A DNA stretch of 64,000 nucleotides from Sporocytophaga myxococcoides (GTDB lineage Bacteria; Bacteroidota; Bacteroidia; Cytophagales; Cytophagaceae): positions 1 through 64,000 of the forward strand of contig NZ_BBLT01000016.1 of NCBI RefSeq assembly GCF_000775915.1, in the 5' to 3' direction. Positions 45,415 to 55,069 of the stretch are shown one piece after another. Under the pieces are notes generated by a model. It made no database searches. It had not been told where the DNA came from and saw only the letters and a list, made by a program, of their open reading frames with translations. Positions within the stretch are counted from its first letter, which is position 1. Every line of letters begins with the position of its first letter. The position numbers and the translations under genes were made by a program.

Positions 45415-46716
45415 ATGGCGATAGGCAAAACGAGGGTTATTGTTATTGGAGCAGGAGCTACTGGAATTATTTGTGCCAGAGAATTATCCAATAGGGGGTT
45501 TTTAGTAACAGTCCTGGAAGCAAAAGATTATGTTGGAGGTAGGGCACATTCCATTCATCCGGAGTCTTTTTCCCATCCAATTGAAACAGGGGCAGAATTT
45601 ATCCATGGAGATCTTCCGATTACAAAAAGTCTTGTCAGGGAAGCCGGACTGTCCATTATAAAAGTAGAGGGACAATCCTGGCACAGGTATAATGGCAAAT
45701 TATCAACTTCTCAATATTTTATAGAAGAATGGGACCTGCTGATGGAAAAGTTGCAGGCCCTTGAGCAAGATATTTCAATTGGCGAATTTCTAAAAAAAGA
45801 ATTTTCAGATTCCCGATTTGATGCTCTTCGAAGGTCAGTAGTTTCATTTGTGGAAGGTTATGATGCAGCTTCGGTTTCAAATGCAAGCGCTTTTGCACTC
45901 AGAGAAGAATGGTTGAATGAAGATTTTGATGCCCAATACAGAATAGAAGGAGGATATTCAAAATTAATGAATTACATTAAAACTGAATGCGATAAGAATG
46001 GTGTCAGATTTTCTTTTTCAGAAGAAGTAACGAATATTCAATGGGATGTCAATAAAGTGCTTGTCCGGACAAAAGCAGGTAAATTTTATGAATCTGAAAA
46101 AGTAATCATAACCATTCCGATAGGGGTATTGCAATCTGAAAATACAATTCTTTTTAAACCTGAAATAAAAGACCGGTTTGAAGCTATTCACAAATTAGGT
46201 TATGGATCTGTAGTAAAGTTTTTAATAGAATTCAAAGAAAAGTTCTGGGAAACTTTAGATCCTCTTAATGATGGTATAGGCTTGAAAAAAATGGGATTCT
46301 TTTTTTCTGATGCTTCCATTCCTACCTGGTGGACCCAATATCCCACAGATAGCACTCTTTTAACGGGCTGGCTTGCAGGTCCTAGTGCCGAAGCAAATAA
46401 ACATAAAAGAGAAGAAGCGAGATTAACTGAAGCAGTGAAGGCTTTAGCATATATATTCGGTTTTAGTGAGGATCAAATTAGAAGTAAAATAAAAGCCTGG
46501 AGAATTATCAACTGGACAGAAGATGTTTATTCAAAAGGAGCATATACTTATCCTACTGTAGAAGCTCCTCAAGCGCGCAAACAATTGATCCTACCAGTTA
46601 AAGATGTTATCTATTTTGCAGGAGAAGGATTGTATGAAGGGCCAGAAGGGGGAACGGTGGAAGCAGCGTTCAGAAGCGGATTGAAAACAGCTTCTGAGTT
46701 AAAAGTTGAAAGTTAA
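45415..46716 (+). CDS. FAD-dependent amine oxidase
   Basis: 433 residues. The N-terminal dinucleotide fold has VIVIGAGATGIICARELSNRG and VLEAKDYVGGRA; the C-terminal flavin motif is IYFAGEGLYEGPEGGTVEAAFRSG. These mark the flavin amine oxidase family (monoamine or polyamine oxidases and related desaturases). There is no signal peptide. The substrate is not predictable. The last codons (LKVES, stop) lie at the edge of the long inverted repeat at 46703-46758. Confidence 0.92.
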   Translation: MAIGKTRVIVIGAGATGIICARELSNRGFLVTVLEAKDYVGGRAHSIHPESFSHPIETGAEFIHGDLPITKSLVREAGLSIIKVEGQSWHRYNGKLSTSQYFIEEWDLLMEKLQALEQDISIGEFLKKEFSDSRFDALRRSVVSFVEGYDAASVSNASAFALREEWLNEDFDAQYRIEGGYSKLMNYIKTECDKNGVRFSFSEEVTNIQWDVNKVLVRTKAGKFYESEKVIITIPIGVLQSENTILFKPEIKDRFEAIHKLGYGSVVKFLIEFKEKFWETLDPLNDGIGLKKMGFFFSDASIPTWWTQYPTDSTLLTGWLAGPSAEANKHKREEARLTEAVKALAYIFGFSEDQIRSKIKAWRIINWTEDVYSKGAYTYPTVEAPQARKQLILPVKDVIYFAGEGLYEGPEGGTVEAAFRSGLKTASELKVES

Positions 46717-46758
46717 AAGTTGAAAGTTAAAAGTCTTTCAACTTTTAACTTTCAACTT
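46717..46758. terminator. Bidirectional terminator made of AAGTTGAAAGTTAAAAGT repeats
   Basis: 18-bp perfect stem (46717-46734 with 46741-46758) and a 6-nt loop. A second copy of the left arm lies in tandem at 46703-46720, giving two alternative hairpins. It ends both convergent genes; the stop codons of both are built from the repeat itself (GTTGAAAGTTAA). Confidence 0.85.
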
Positions 46759-47224
46759 CCCACTTTCTAAACGGATTCTTAGAAAGATTCGAATTAAAAT
46801 ATCTTTCATCTCCACTTACCTCTTTGTCAATCCAGGCAGGAAGTGTGAATTTTTCGTCAATGGAGTTCAGTTCAATTTCAGCAATAATAAGGCCTTCATT
46901 GTCTCCGCTGAACACATCCACTTCCCATAGCTTTCCATCATAAACGATTTCATGCCTTACCTTTTCAATGCAATTGGAGGCAAACAGGTTTAGGAGTTCA
47001 TTGGCATCTTCTATAGGAATTTCATATTCAAATTCAGCTCTGGCTATTCCTTCTGTTTTTCCTTTGATAGTCAAAAAACTTTTACCTTCTGCAACCCTTA
47101 CTCTTATTGTCTTTCCAGGGTCTGTAGAGATATATCCCTGTTTAAGATAAGAAGCTTTTCCCTTGGCAGCATTTTTCCAGATGTCTTTTTTTATTAAAAA
47201 TTTTCTTTCTATTTCTTGTCCCAT
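46745..47224 (-). CDS. CYTH domain protein (triphosphate-binding)
   Basis: 159 residues. The N-terminal ExExK motif (E4-I-E6-R-K8 in MGQEIERKF) and the charged strands IRVRVAEGKSFLTIKG, ARAEFEYEIP and LIIAEIELNS define the CYTH fold, an eight-stranded tunnel that binds triphosphates with metal. Bacterial single-domain members are usually inorganic triphosphatases, less often class IV adenylate cyclases. Cytoplasmic. The adjacent acetyltransferase gene lies 16 bp upstream on the same strand. Confidence 0.93.
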   Translation of the reverse strand: MGQEIERKFLIKKDIWKNAAKGKASYLKQGYISTDPGKTIRVRVAEGKSFLTIKGKTEGIARAEFEYEIPIEDANELLNLFASNCIEKVRHEIVYDGKLWEVDVFSGDNEGLIIAEIELNSIDEKFTLPAWIDKEVSGDERYFNSNLSKNPFRKWEVES

Positions 47225-47240
47225 TTATATATTAAACCTT

Positions 47241-47750
47241 CTATTTAACTGAACAGTAAAGATAAGTTAAAATAGATCTGTTTTTTTTATTATGAAATTC
47301 TTTGATTCTCTTCATCCCTAATTTTTCCGCGACCTTTATTGATGCAGCATGATTAAAAGGCATGTTTGCATAAAGTCGGTCAATGTTTAATTCATTAAAA
47401 CCAAAGTCCATTGCAGCTTTTGCAGCTTCAAATCCCAAACCTGTACTCCAGAATGGCGCATAAATGATGTATCCAAGGTCATGCACCAGAATATTGTCTG
47501 TTTCAAGCTTTAATATCCCGCAGTCTCCGATAAGATGATTGGTATTCTTTAAGTAAATGGCATAGCGCCCAAATCCATTGTCCTTGTATGATTGCATGCT
47601 TCTATCAATCCACCTTTGGGTTTCATTAATTGAAAGCGGCGCAGGCCAGAATGCCATAGTTTGAGGATCTGAGAAGACTTTGTAAGCAAGATTTAAATAT
47701 TCAGGTTTATATTCCTTAATTATTAATCTATCCGTTTGCAGAACTATCAT
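47241..47750 (-). CDS. GNAT family N-acetyltransferase (RimJ-like)
   Basis: 169 residues from the ATG at 47750 (MIVLQTDRLIIKEY); eleven hydrophobic in-frame codons upstream are not typical and were left out. The RimJ/RimL-type pattern is visible: LQTDRLIIKEYKPEYL, GRYAIYLKNTNHLIGDCGI, APFWSTGLGFEAAKAAMDF (acetyl-CoA loop) and NHAASIKVAEKLGM. It transfers an acetyl group to an amine, perhaps a protein N-terminus. It is followed by the CYTH gene after 16 bp. Confidence 0.9.
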   Translation of the reverse strand: MIVLQTDRLIIKEYKPEYLNLAYKVFSDPQTMAFWPAPLSINETQRWIDRSMQSYKDNGFGRYAIYLKNTNHLIGDCGILKLETDNILVHDLGYIIYAPFWSTGLGFEAAKAAMDFGFNELNIDRLYANMPFNHAASIKVAEKLGMKRIKEFHNKKNRSILTYLYCSVK

Positions 47751-47894
47751 TATTAATATAAAAAATAAAGGTAAGGGATTCATTTTAGTTTTTCATTTGA
47801 ACCCACTGTTTCTGTTTCTCACAGTAATTACTTATTTGATTTTTAAGAGTTTTTAAGACTAAATTTTCTTGTGGAAATAAAATTTTAAGAAAGC

Positions 47895-47959
47895 TTGTTC
47901 TGATAAATCATTTGTTTTATTTTTGGTTTAACCAAATGGTTAAACCCTTTAGTTAAACC
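47895..47959 (+). promoter_or_regulatory. Promoter and operator of the TetR-RND efflux operon
   Basis: TTG at 47895-47897 and TATTTTTG at 47918-47925 (TAnnTTTG) are spaced as in Bacteroidota promoters. Directly at the start region lies a perfect 9-bp inverted repeat, GGTTTAACC (47925-47933) and GGTTAAACC (47938-47946) with a 4-nt spacer, plus a third half-site GTTAAACC at 47952-47959, just before the ATG at 47963. This is a convincing autorepression site for the TetR regulator. Confidence 0.8.
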
Positions 47960-47962
47960 AAA

Positions 47963-48583
47963 ATGTCAAATTCTAACGATTCTAATACACAGGAAATTAT
48001 AAAAAAGACCGCCCGAGAAGTCTTTTTTGAGAAAGGTCTTGATGGGGCCAGAATGCAGGACATAGCTGATAAGGCTGGGATAAATAAAGCATTGTTGCAT
48101 TATTATTTCAGGTCCAAGGAAAAGCTTTTCGAAATCATTCTGGATGAAGAGAAGCAAAATTTTATGCGCTACCTGGAAGATATTATTACTTCTCAGGATT
48201 ATACTTTTTTTGAGAAAATCGAAAAGATTGTTGAGAAGCAAATTGACAACATGATCAATGCGCCTCAATTGCCGCACTTCATCATGAACGAGATCATCAA
48301 AAGACCCGAGATGATGAATCAAATGATTGAGAAAAGTGGATTTAAGAGAGTCTTTGAGGTCTTTGTAAAACAGACAAGTGCAGAGGTAAAGAAGGGTACT
48401 ATAAGAAATATTAAAGGGGAACAGTTGATGATGAATATTATGTGTATGGATACTTATCCCTTTATTGCAAAGCCTTATTTTATGAACCTTATGGGTATTG
48501 AAACTGACACCGAGTATCTAAAGGTAATGCAGAAAAGAAAAAAAGAGGTAGTCGAATTCGTGATCACTGCTATCAAGCTTTGA
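47963..48583 (+). CDS. TetR/AcrR family transcriptional regulator
   Basis: 206 residues. The N-terminal DNA-binding domain (about 9-55) has [20 protein letters not shown] and [20 protein letters not shown], the TetR signature; the C-terminal helical part would bind the inducer and dimerise. It likely represses itself and the efflux genes that follow, through the inverted repeat overlapping its promoter. The next gene (TolC-like) starts 60 bp downstream. The inducer is unknown. Confidence 0.95.
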   Translation: MSNSNDSNTQEIIKKTAREVFFEKGLDGARMQDIADKAGINKALLHYYFRSKEKLFEIILDEEKQNFMRYLEDIITSQDYTFFEKIEKIVEKQIDNMINAPQLPHFIMNEIIKRPEMMNQMIEKSGFKRVFEVFVKQTSAEVKKGTIRNIKGEQLMMNIMCMDTYPFIAKPYFMNLMGIETDTEYLKVMQKRKKEVVEFVITAIKL

Positions 48584-48643
48584 TTTTTCTCTCCAATTAT
48601 ATAATAAAATAAATAACATCGATAGACTGAATTAATAATAGCT

Positions 48644-49972
48644 ATGAAAAAGAATAGATTTTTAATCGGATTTTTACTCTTGATCACATCGGGGAGTTTC
48701 GCTCAGGAATCTTTTACATTAAAAAGTGCAATAGAATACGGGCTTCAGAATAATCTGAAAATGGGCAAAGCCTTTAATGAGAAGGATAGAGCAAACCAAA
48801 GAGAAAAAGAAGCATTCTCTAGTTATCTGCCTCAGGTAAACGGGACAGTGACGCTGGATGACAACATTAAAAGGCAAGCCATGGTATTTCCAGCAAATCC
48901 TCTTATGCCAGAAGGTGCTACGGTGCGCATGGGTACCCAGTTTAATACCGGGGCAGTAATTCAACTTGACCAGACAATCTTTGACCAGGCTGCAATGCTG
49001 GGAATAAAAGCTGCCAGACCTAACAAAGCAATGGCTGATCTGAAATACCAGCAATCTGAAGAAAGCATTATTTATGATGTATCTTACAGTTATTATCAGG
49101 TATTTGTTTTTAAGCAATATCTGAATCTTCAACTCGAAAACAAAAAGAAACAAGAACAGTTGCTTGCAATTGCAAAGCTTCAACTGGATAAGGGCGTCAT
49201 CAAGAAGAATGATTACAATAAAATACTTGTAACACTTAACAATACTTTATCTCAATTAAGTCTGGCGGAACAAAATCTTGAGCTTGCCAACAGTCGCCTG
49301 AAGAATGTGATGGGACTTCCGCTCGATCAGGAGATTGTACTTGCAGATACAGCAATACTAAAGTCGAATGTAAGGCTTGCTAAAGAAAGCGAATTTGATG
49401 CACGGAACAGGACTGATTTCAAACTTCAGCAAACTCAAATCATATTTCATGATCTAGATGCCAGAAGGATAAGAGGTACAGGGCTCCCTAGATTGACTGC
49501 ATATGCTCGTTATGGAGTGCAGGCAATGGGAAATGATTTTCAGGAGTCATTTAACAGAAAGTTTGATTATTCCTCTATTGGTTTAAAATTAAGTGTTCCT
49601 CTTTTTGATGGCCTGAAAAGAAATGCGCAATACAAGCAAGCCCGCATTGATATGAAAAATGCTCAGGCAGACCTGTTGTTAAATGAAAGATCTTATCAGG
49701 TTGAATATTCCAATGCTAAGGTGCAGTTAAACAAATCAGCAAGCAGTCTGGAGAATAACGAAAGCAATCTGAAGCTGGCAGAAGAAGTTTATCAGACTAC
49801 CACATTGGAGTATCAAAGAGGAGTGGCTGGCTTATCAGACTTGCTTAATGCAGAGTACTCCTACAAGGATGCTCAGGTCAATTATATCAATTCATTATTA
49901 AACTACTATACTTCTCAGTTGGACATAGAAAAGTCAAGCGGTACTCTTAAGAATTTTGCTTCAAACCTTTAA
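48644..49972 (+). CDS. TolC family outer-membrane efflux protein
   Basis: 442 residues. The signal peptide (about 1-20, ending GSFAQ) is followed by two repeats of long helices and short strands, with AYARYGVQAMGND and SIGLKLSVPLFDGLKRNAQY typical of TolC-type barrels. It forms the outer-membrane channel of the tripartite pump encoded with the two downstream genes. It lies 20 bp before the adaptor gene. Confidence 0.95.
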   Translation: MKKNRFLIGFLLLITSGSFAQESFTLKSAIEYGLQNNLKMGKAFNEKDRANQREKEAFSSYLPQVNGTVTLDDNIKRQAMVFPANPLMPEGATVRMGTQFNTGAVIQLDQTIFDQAAMLGIKAARPNKAMADLKYQQSEESIIYDVSYSYYQVFVFKQYLNLQLENKKKQEQLLAIAKLQLDKGVIKKNDYNKILVTLNNTLSQLSLAEQNLELANSRLKNVMGLPLDQEIVLADTAILKSNVRLAKESEFDARNRTDFKLQQTQIIFHDLDARRIRGTGLPRLTAYARYGVQAMGNDFQESFNRKFDYSSIGLKLSVPLFDGLKRNAQYKQARIDMKNAQADLLLNERSYQVEYSNAKVQLNKSASSLENNESNLKLAEEVYQTTTLEYQRGVAGLSDLLNAEYSYKDAQVNYINSLLNYYTSQLDIEKSSGTLKNFASNL

Positions 49973-49992
49973 TATTTTTAATTATCAGATAT

Positions 49993-51051
49993 ATGAAAAA
50001 GAAAATTATAGTAATCTCTTCAATATTGGTTATTGTTCTTTTTATCGGATTTAAACTTGCAACCAACAAAAAGAAACTGAATGAGAAAAATAAACCTGCA
50101 ATTAATACCAATGTTGCCATTCCTGTAAGTACAGCGATTGTATCAGTTGGTCCTGTATCTGGAGAAATGATTAAGGTTGGTACGGCAGCTGCTTATCAGG
50201 AAGCAGATGTAATGGCTCTGTCTTCAGGAAAAATATCCAAGCTTAATATTGATCTTGGGTCTTATGTAAAAAAAGGACAGATCATTGCTGCACTTGATAC
50301 CAGACTTCTTCAGCTTTCTCTGGAGGCTTCTGAACTTGACCTGAATAAAATGAAAAAGGATTATGAAAAATACAATGATCTTTTACAGGGAAATGCAGCA
50401 ACAGAAACGCAGGTTACTGACCTTCAGTTTAAATATCAGACTTCTGCTAATAAAGTAGAGCAGATCAAAAAACAAATTGCTGATGCGCATATTGCAGCTC
50501 CTGTCTCAGGTAGAATAACAAAGAAGAACTATGAAGAAGGAGAGTTTGTAAATCCGGGTGCTGCTATTGCAAGTATTGTAGACATTACCAGACTTAAAGT
50601 AAAGGTAATGGTTAGTGAAAGAGAAGTATACACTTTGAAAGAAAATCAAATAGTAAAAGTAACAGCGGATGTGTTCCCTGATCAGGTCTTCACTGGAAAA
50701 ATCTCTTACATAAGTCCTGCAGGAGACGAGGCACATAACTATCCTGTGGAAGTTATTATAAACAATGCTTCATCAAATAGCCTGAAAGCCGGAACTTATG
50801 TGAAAGTTGAATTTGGCACTAAGTCTTCGGGGACGGCTTTGCAAATTACCAGAGATGCTCTTATAGAGAGCATCAAAAATCCATGCGTATATGTAGTGGA
50901 AGGTGATATTGTGAAGAAAAGAAATATTAAGGTGGGCAGAGAGTTTGGTTCAACAATAGAAGTGCTTGAAGGGCTTCAGGAGGGAGACATGGTAGTTACA
51001 AATGGTCAGATCAACCTTAATGATCAGTCAAAAATTCAAATTGTAAAATAA
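49993..51051 (+). CDS. RND efflux periplasmic adaptor (membrane-fusion protein)
   Basis: 352 residues. One N-terminal helix (about 4-22) anchors it in the inner membrane. Then come a biotinyl-lipoyl hairpin (SSGKISKLNIDLGSYVKKGQ and HIAAPVSGRITKKNYEEGEF), a helical arm, a beta-barrel part and GLQEGDMVVTNGQINL near the end. It links the RND pump to the TolC-like channel. Between them the gaps are 20 and 22 bp, so this is one operon. Confidence 0.95.
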   Translation: MKKKIIVISSILVIVLFIGFKLATNKKKLNEKNKPAINTNVAIPVSTAIVSVGPVSGEMIKVGTAAAYQEADVMALSSGKISKLNIDLGSYVKKGQIIAALDTRLLQLSLEASELDLNKMKKDYEKYNDLLQGNAATETQVTDLQFKYQTSANKVEQIKKQIADAHIAAPVSGRITKKNYEEGEFVNPGAAIASIVDITRLKVKVMVSEREVYTLKENQIVKVTADVFPDQVFTGKISYISPAGDEAHNYPVEVIINNASSNSLKAGTYVKVEFGTKSSGTALQITRDALIESIKNPCVYVVEGDIVKKRNIKVGREFGSTIEVLEGLQEGDMVVTNGQINLNDQSKIQIVK

Positions 51052-51073
51052 GGTTACATAAACCAATAATATT

Positions 51074-54000
51074 ATGTCAATAACCGAAGTTGCTGTCAAA
51101 AGGCCATTGCTGATTACAGTAATATTTACCGTTCTCATACTCTTTGGTGTTATTTCCTATAAAGAGCTTAATTATAATCTCTTGCCAAAGTTTGAGGCCA
51201 ACGTTGTCACTATTCTGACAACCTATCGTGGTGCTTCTCCTGATGAAGTAGAAAACTCCGTTACAAAGAAAATTGAAGAAGCAGTCTCTGCTGTAGAAGG
51301 ATTGGATAAGCTAACCTCTTCCTCAATGGAAGGGGCATCAGTTGTAATGATTCAGCTTAAATCAGGGGTAGATGTTACGAAAACCCAGCAGGATGTTCAG
51401 AGAAAGGTGGATGGAGTTCTGGCTCAATTGCCTGATGAAATAACAAGACCTGTAGTAAATAAATTTTCTACCGATGAAATGCCTGTAATGCGTTTGGGTG
51501 TAAATGGAAACCTAAGCCCAACATTACTATATGATCTGATGGATAAGAAGTTAAAGCCACAGCTGGCAAATGTTTCCGGTGTTGGTCAGGTCACTGTAGT
51601 GGGTGGTAATCCAAGAGAAATTAAGGTAAATATTGATCAAAACAAAATACAGGCTTATAAGCTCTCTATTACGCAGGTATCTCAGGCTATTAATGCAGCT
51701 AATAAATCTTTCCCGTCAGGTAAAGTTGAAACAGCAAGAGACCAGTTTTCTATAAAGTTTGATGCCAAGATTGGAGATGTAGGTATACTTAGAAATCTTA
51801 TTGTAAAACAAAATGCGGATGGCAGTAAAATTTATCTGAAGGATATTGCAGAAGTGGTGGACACTCAATCTGATGCGACTGCAATCAACCATGTTAATGG
51901 TATTCCTTCCCTAGGTATAATAATCCTTAAGCAAACGGATGCCAATGCAGTAGAGGTTTGTGATCTCGTAAAGAAGAAGATTGAAGTGCTTGAAAAACAG
52001 TATGCTTCAAATGGGCTGAAATTTGATATTTCTGTTGACCAGTCTAAGTTTACTTTGGCTTCTGCAGATGCTGTTATTCACGATTTATATCTTGCCGTGT
52101 TTATTGTTGCTGTGGTGATGCTCATGTTCCTTCACAGCGTGAGAAGCTCAATGTTCGTTCTGGTAGCTCTTCCTTCATCAATGATACCAACATTTATCGC
52201 AATGTACCTGTTGGGCTTCTCATTGAACCTGATGACACTGATGGCATTATCTCTTGTAGTGGGTATTCTTGTGGATGACAGTATCGTTGTGTTGGAGAAT
52301 ATTTACCGACACATGGAAATGGGTAAAGATAAAAGAACTGCTTCTCTGGATGGTAGAAATGAGATAGGATTTACAGCGCTTGCAATTACACTTGTTGACG
52401 TGGTGGTATTCGTGCCTTTAGCGATGACATCGGGTTTGATTGGTAATATTCTCAGAGAGTTCTCTCTTGTTGTGGTGTTCTCTACTCTTATGAGTTTAAT
52501 GGTATCTTTTACTATCACTCCTTTGCTGGCTTCAAGATTTGGCAGGTTGGAGGTGTTGAACCCTAATTCATTATGGGGAAAAATTAATATTGGATTTGAA
52601 AATTTCCTTGACTCATTAAAAGAAGAATATGGAAAAGTATTAAGATGGTCATTGAGTAGCAAGCGTTGGGTGTTGTTGGGAACTATCATTTTGCTTATAG
52701 CCTCTTTTGCATTGCTTCCGTTAGGATTTATCGGAGCTACATTTATCAGCTCAGGAGATCGTGGCGAAATGAGCGTAAAACTTGAGCTGGCATCACAAAG
52801 CTCTCTTTACCAGACAAACATGATGGCACAGAAAGTAGAAAAGATGATCATGGAAAAGCCAGAAGTTGTGAAGGTCGTAACAACTATCGGATATAGCAGT
52901 TCCAGTCCTTCCTCAGGAGGTGGCTCGAACAGTAATATAGCAGACATGACAGTAGTGATGGTTGATAAAGAGGAACGTAATATTTCTGCAGAGGACTTTG
53001 GAGTGAAACTGAAAAGTGAAATCTCTAAAATTCCGGGTGTAAAAGTAACGGTGAATCCTGTGAATATAACGGGAAGCAGTGGCGAGTCTCCTATACAGGT
53101 TGCGGTAAAAGGTACTGATATGAAAGTCATCCGTGAAGCAGCTGCGATGGTTAAAGAAGCCATTAAAAGTGTACCGGGTACCCAATATGTTCAATATAGC
53201 GCTAAAGATCCTAAGCCTGAAATTGAGGTGACGCTTGACAGAGAAAAGATGGCTCAGCTTGGACTCAGCGCAAGTGATGTGGGGATGACACTTCAGAATG
53301 CTTTCAGGGGAGACGAGACATCTAAGTTTAAAGTGGGTGGTAATGAATATGATATCTTCATTTCCCTGGATAAGTTTGACAGATCTAATATTGAGGATGT
53401 TAAAAAACTAACATTTGTGAATAATAAAGGTCAGAATTTCCAGCTCGATCAATTCTCTGAGGTGAAGGAGACTATGGGAGAAAGTGTCCTTGAAAGAATC
53501 GACAGGTTATCTACAATAAAAGTAAACTCATCAGTTGTTGGAAGGCCGGTTGGAACTGTCGGACAGGAAATTCAGGCTAATGTAAATAAGTTAAATCTTC
53601 CGGAAGGCATCACAATAGAGTACCTTGGAGATATGCAGAGACAAAAAGATGCATTCGGAAGTCTTGGTTTAGCCCTGATTCTGGCCTTGGTCCTTGTTTA
53701 TCTTATCATGGTGGCTCTTTACGAAAGTGTTGTTTATCCGTTTGTGGTATTATTTGCTATCCCGGTGGCAACTGTCGGCGCCTTCCTTGCTCTTGCTTTG
53801 ACAATGGAAAGTTTAAGCATCTTCTCCATCGTTGGTATGATCATGTTGATTGGACTTGTTACCAAGAATGCGATTCTTATCGTTGATTTCACAAATCAAT
53901 TAAAAGAAGAAGGGTATACGGTAAAAGAAGCCTTGATTGAAGCAGGTAAAGAACGTCTTCGTCCGATCCTGATGACAACGATTGCAATGATCGTTGGAAT

Positions 54001-54229
54001 GTTGCCAATAGCATTATCCACTGCATCAGGAGCAGAAGTAAAGAACGGTATGGCATGGGTGATTATTGGTGGTCTTACAAGTTCATTGTTATTGACACTT
54101 GTTGTTGTACCGGCGGTTTATATGATTGTTGAGACAATTATTAATAAATTCAAACCAAAGAAAAAGGAAGAGGCCCAGACAGGAACAGAGGAGAAGATTG
54201 CTATCAACATACCGATAATGCAGAATTAG
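51074..54229 (+). CDS. RND efflux transporter permease (HAE1 type)
   Basis: 1051 residues, the usual length of AcrB-like pumps. It starts MSITEVAVKRPLLI; 12 helices and two large periplasmic loops are evident. The proton-relay pair in helix 4 is D401-D402 in GILVDDSIVVLENIYRH. The repeat half has GLVTKNAILIVDF and ERLRPILMTT. It exports drugs, dyes, solvents or metabolites by proton antiport; substrate unknown. It ends the TetR-controlled operon; a terminator follows at 54353. Confidence 0.96.
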   Translation: MSITEVAVKRPLLITVIFTVLILFGVISYKELNYNLLPKFEANVVTILTTYRGASPDEVENSVTKKIEEAVSAVEGLDKLTSSSMEGASVVMIQLKSGVDVTKTQQDVQRKVDGVLAQLPDEITRPVVNKFSTDEMPVMRLGVNGNLSPTLLYDLMDKKLKPQLANVSGVGQVTVVGGNPREIKVNIDQNKIQAYKLSITQVSQAINAANKSFPSGKVETARDQFSIKFDAKIGDVGILRNLIVKQNADGSKIYLKDIAEVVDTQSDATAINHVNGIPSLGIIILKQTDANAVEVCDLVKKKIEVLEKQYASNGLKFDISVDQSKFTLASADAVIHDLYLAVFIVAVVMLMFLHSVRSSMFVLVALPSSMIPTFIAMYLLGFSLNLMTLMALSLVVGILVDDSIVVLENIYRHMEMGKDKRTASLDGRNEIGFTALAITLVDVVVFVPLAMTSGLIGNILREFSLVVVFSTLMSLMVSFTITPLLASRFGRLEVLNPNSLWGKINIGFENFLDSLKEEYGKVLRWSLSSKRWVLLGTIILLIASFALLPLGFIGATFISSGDRGEMSVKLELASQSSLYQTNMMAQKVEKMIMEKPEVVKVVTTIGYSSSSPSSGGGSNSNIADMTVVMVDKEERNISAEDFGVKLKSEISKIPGVKVTVNPVNITGSSGESPIQVAVKGTDMKVIREAAAMVKEAIKSVPGTQYVQYSAKDPKPEIEVTLDREKMAQLGLSASDVGMTLQNAFRGDETSKFKVGGNEYDIFISLDKFDRSNIEDVKKLTFVNNKGQNFQLDQFSEVKETMGESVLERIDRLSTIKVNSSVVGRPVGTVGQEIQANVNKLNLPEGITIEYLGDMQRQKDAFGSLGLALILALVLVYLIMVALYESVVYPFVVLFAIPVATVGAFLALALTMESLSIFSIVGMIMLIGLVTKNAILIVDFTNQLKEEGYTVKEALIEAGKERLRPILMTTIAMIVGMLPIALSTASGAEVKNGMAWVIIGGLTSSLLLTLVVVPAVYMIVETIINKFKPKKKEEAQTGTEEKIAINIPIMQN

Positions 54230-54352
54230 GAGTCTGAACTGGGCTTCGTGGGATTAAAAGATAGACAGGTTTATCTTCGCTAGTTTAAAGCAACGAAAAG
54301 AATCCCCTTAATCTGTGAATTCGATAAATCCCGATTCTAATTAAGTTTTATA

Positions 54353-54383
54353 AAAAAAGGTGATCAGTTTTGATCGCCTTTTT
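54353..54383 (+). terminator. Terminator of the efflux operon
   Basis: Stem AAAAAAGGTGATCA (54353-54366) with TGATCGCCTTTTT (54371-54383), one G-T pair, a 4-nt loop, T-run. It lies 124 bp after the RND stop. Confidence 0.8.
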
Positions 54384-54484
54384 CGTTTTTTATCTCACCG
54401 TTTCTCTTTTTCAATAAGAAACTAAATCGTAGATAATCCTGTCTATCCCTTAATGCCATGGATCCCAGTTCAGACAATATTTAC

Positions 54485-55000
54485 TTACCATTCCCTAATT
54501 CCAGCCTTATACTCTATAGCCCTTATAAACTCTGTTTTAGCCTCTGCATAATCGTTGATATCATCCCAATCCTTTTCCGATAATTCAGATTTTATAAGAT
54601 TGTAGGCTTCTTTTTCTTCCTGATGTTCTCTTAAGTAATTCCTAAATGCCAGATGCCTTATCCAGAAAGGATAATTTAATTCTACCATGTGAATCTGGTG
54701 AGTTCTTTTATTCTCAGTTGATTTGGTGAAAAATCTCCGGTATGGCATAGTGTCTTCATATACAGAAATATAAGTATAGTTGCATGTTTTGATAGGAGCT
54801 ATAAAGTCATTAGCTTTTGAAAAATCAGGTACTCCTATCAGAATATCTATGATTGGCTTAGCGCTTAGACCTTCTATGGCAGTACTTCCTATATGTTCAA
54901 TCTGAATATCTGAATTTTGTATTGTAGATGAAAGAAGATCTTTTTCAATATCAAATAGGTTCTTCCAGTCTTTATTAAAAGGATGTAATTCTACTTTCAT
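54485..55000 (-). CDS. GrpB family protein (UPF0157)
   Basis: 171 residues from the ATG at 55000 (MKVELHPFNKDW). The GrpB pattern is clear: FDIEKDLLSS, IEHIGSTAIEGLSAKPIIDI, IHMVELNYPFW and LAFRNYLREH. It belongs to the nucleotidyltransferase fold, but its substrate is unsettled. Eleven in-frame codons before this ATG are less typical of the family start. Cytoplasmic. Same strand as the next gene, 69 bp apart. Confidence 0.92.
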   Translation of the reverse strand: MKVELHPFNKDWKNLFDIEKDLLSSTIQNSDIQIEHIGSTAIEGLSAKPIIDILIGVPDFSKANDFIAPIKTCNYTYISVYEDTMPYRRFFTKSTENKRTHQIHMVELNYPFWIRHLAFRNYLREHQEEKEAYNLIKSELSEKDWDDINDYAEAKTEFIRAIEYKAGIREW

Positions 55001-55069
55001 CTTTTTTCTATATAAAATTTCAGCCCAGGTCATTAGTCTAGTCTTTCTCCTTCCATTTTTCTGACCTAG

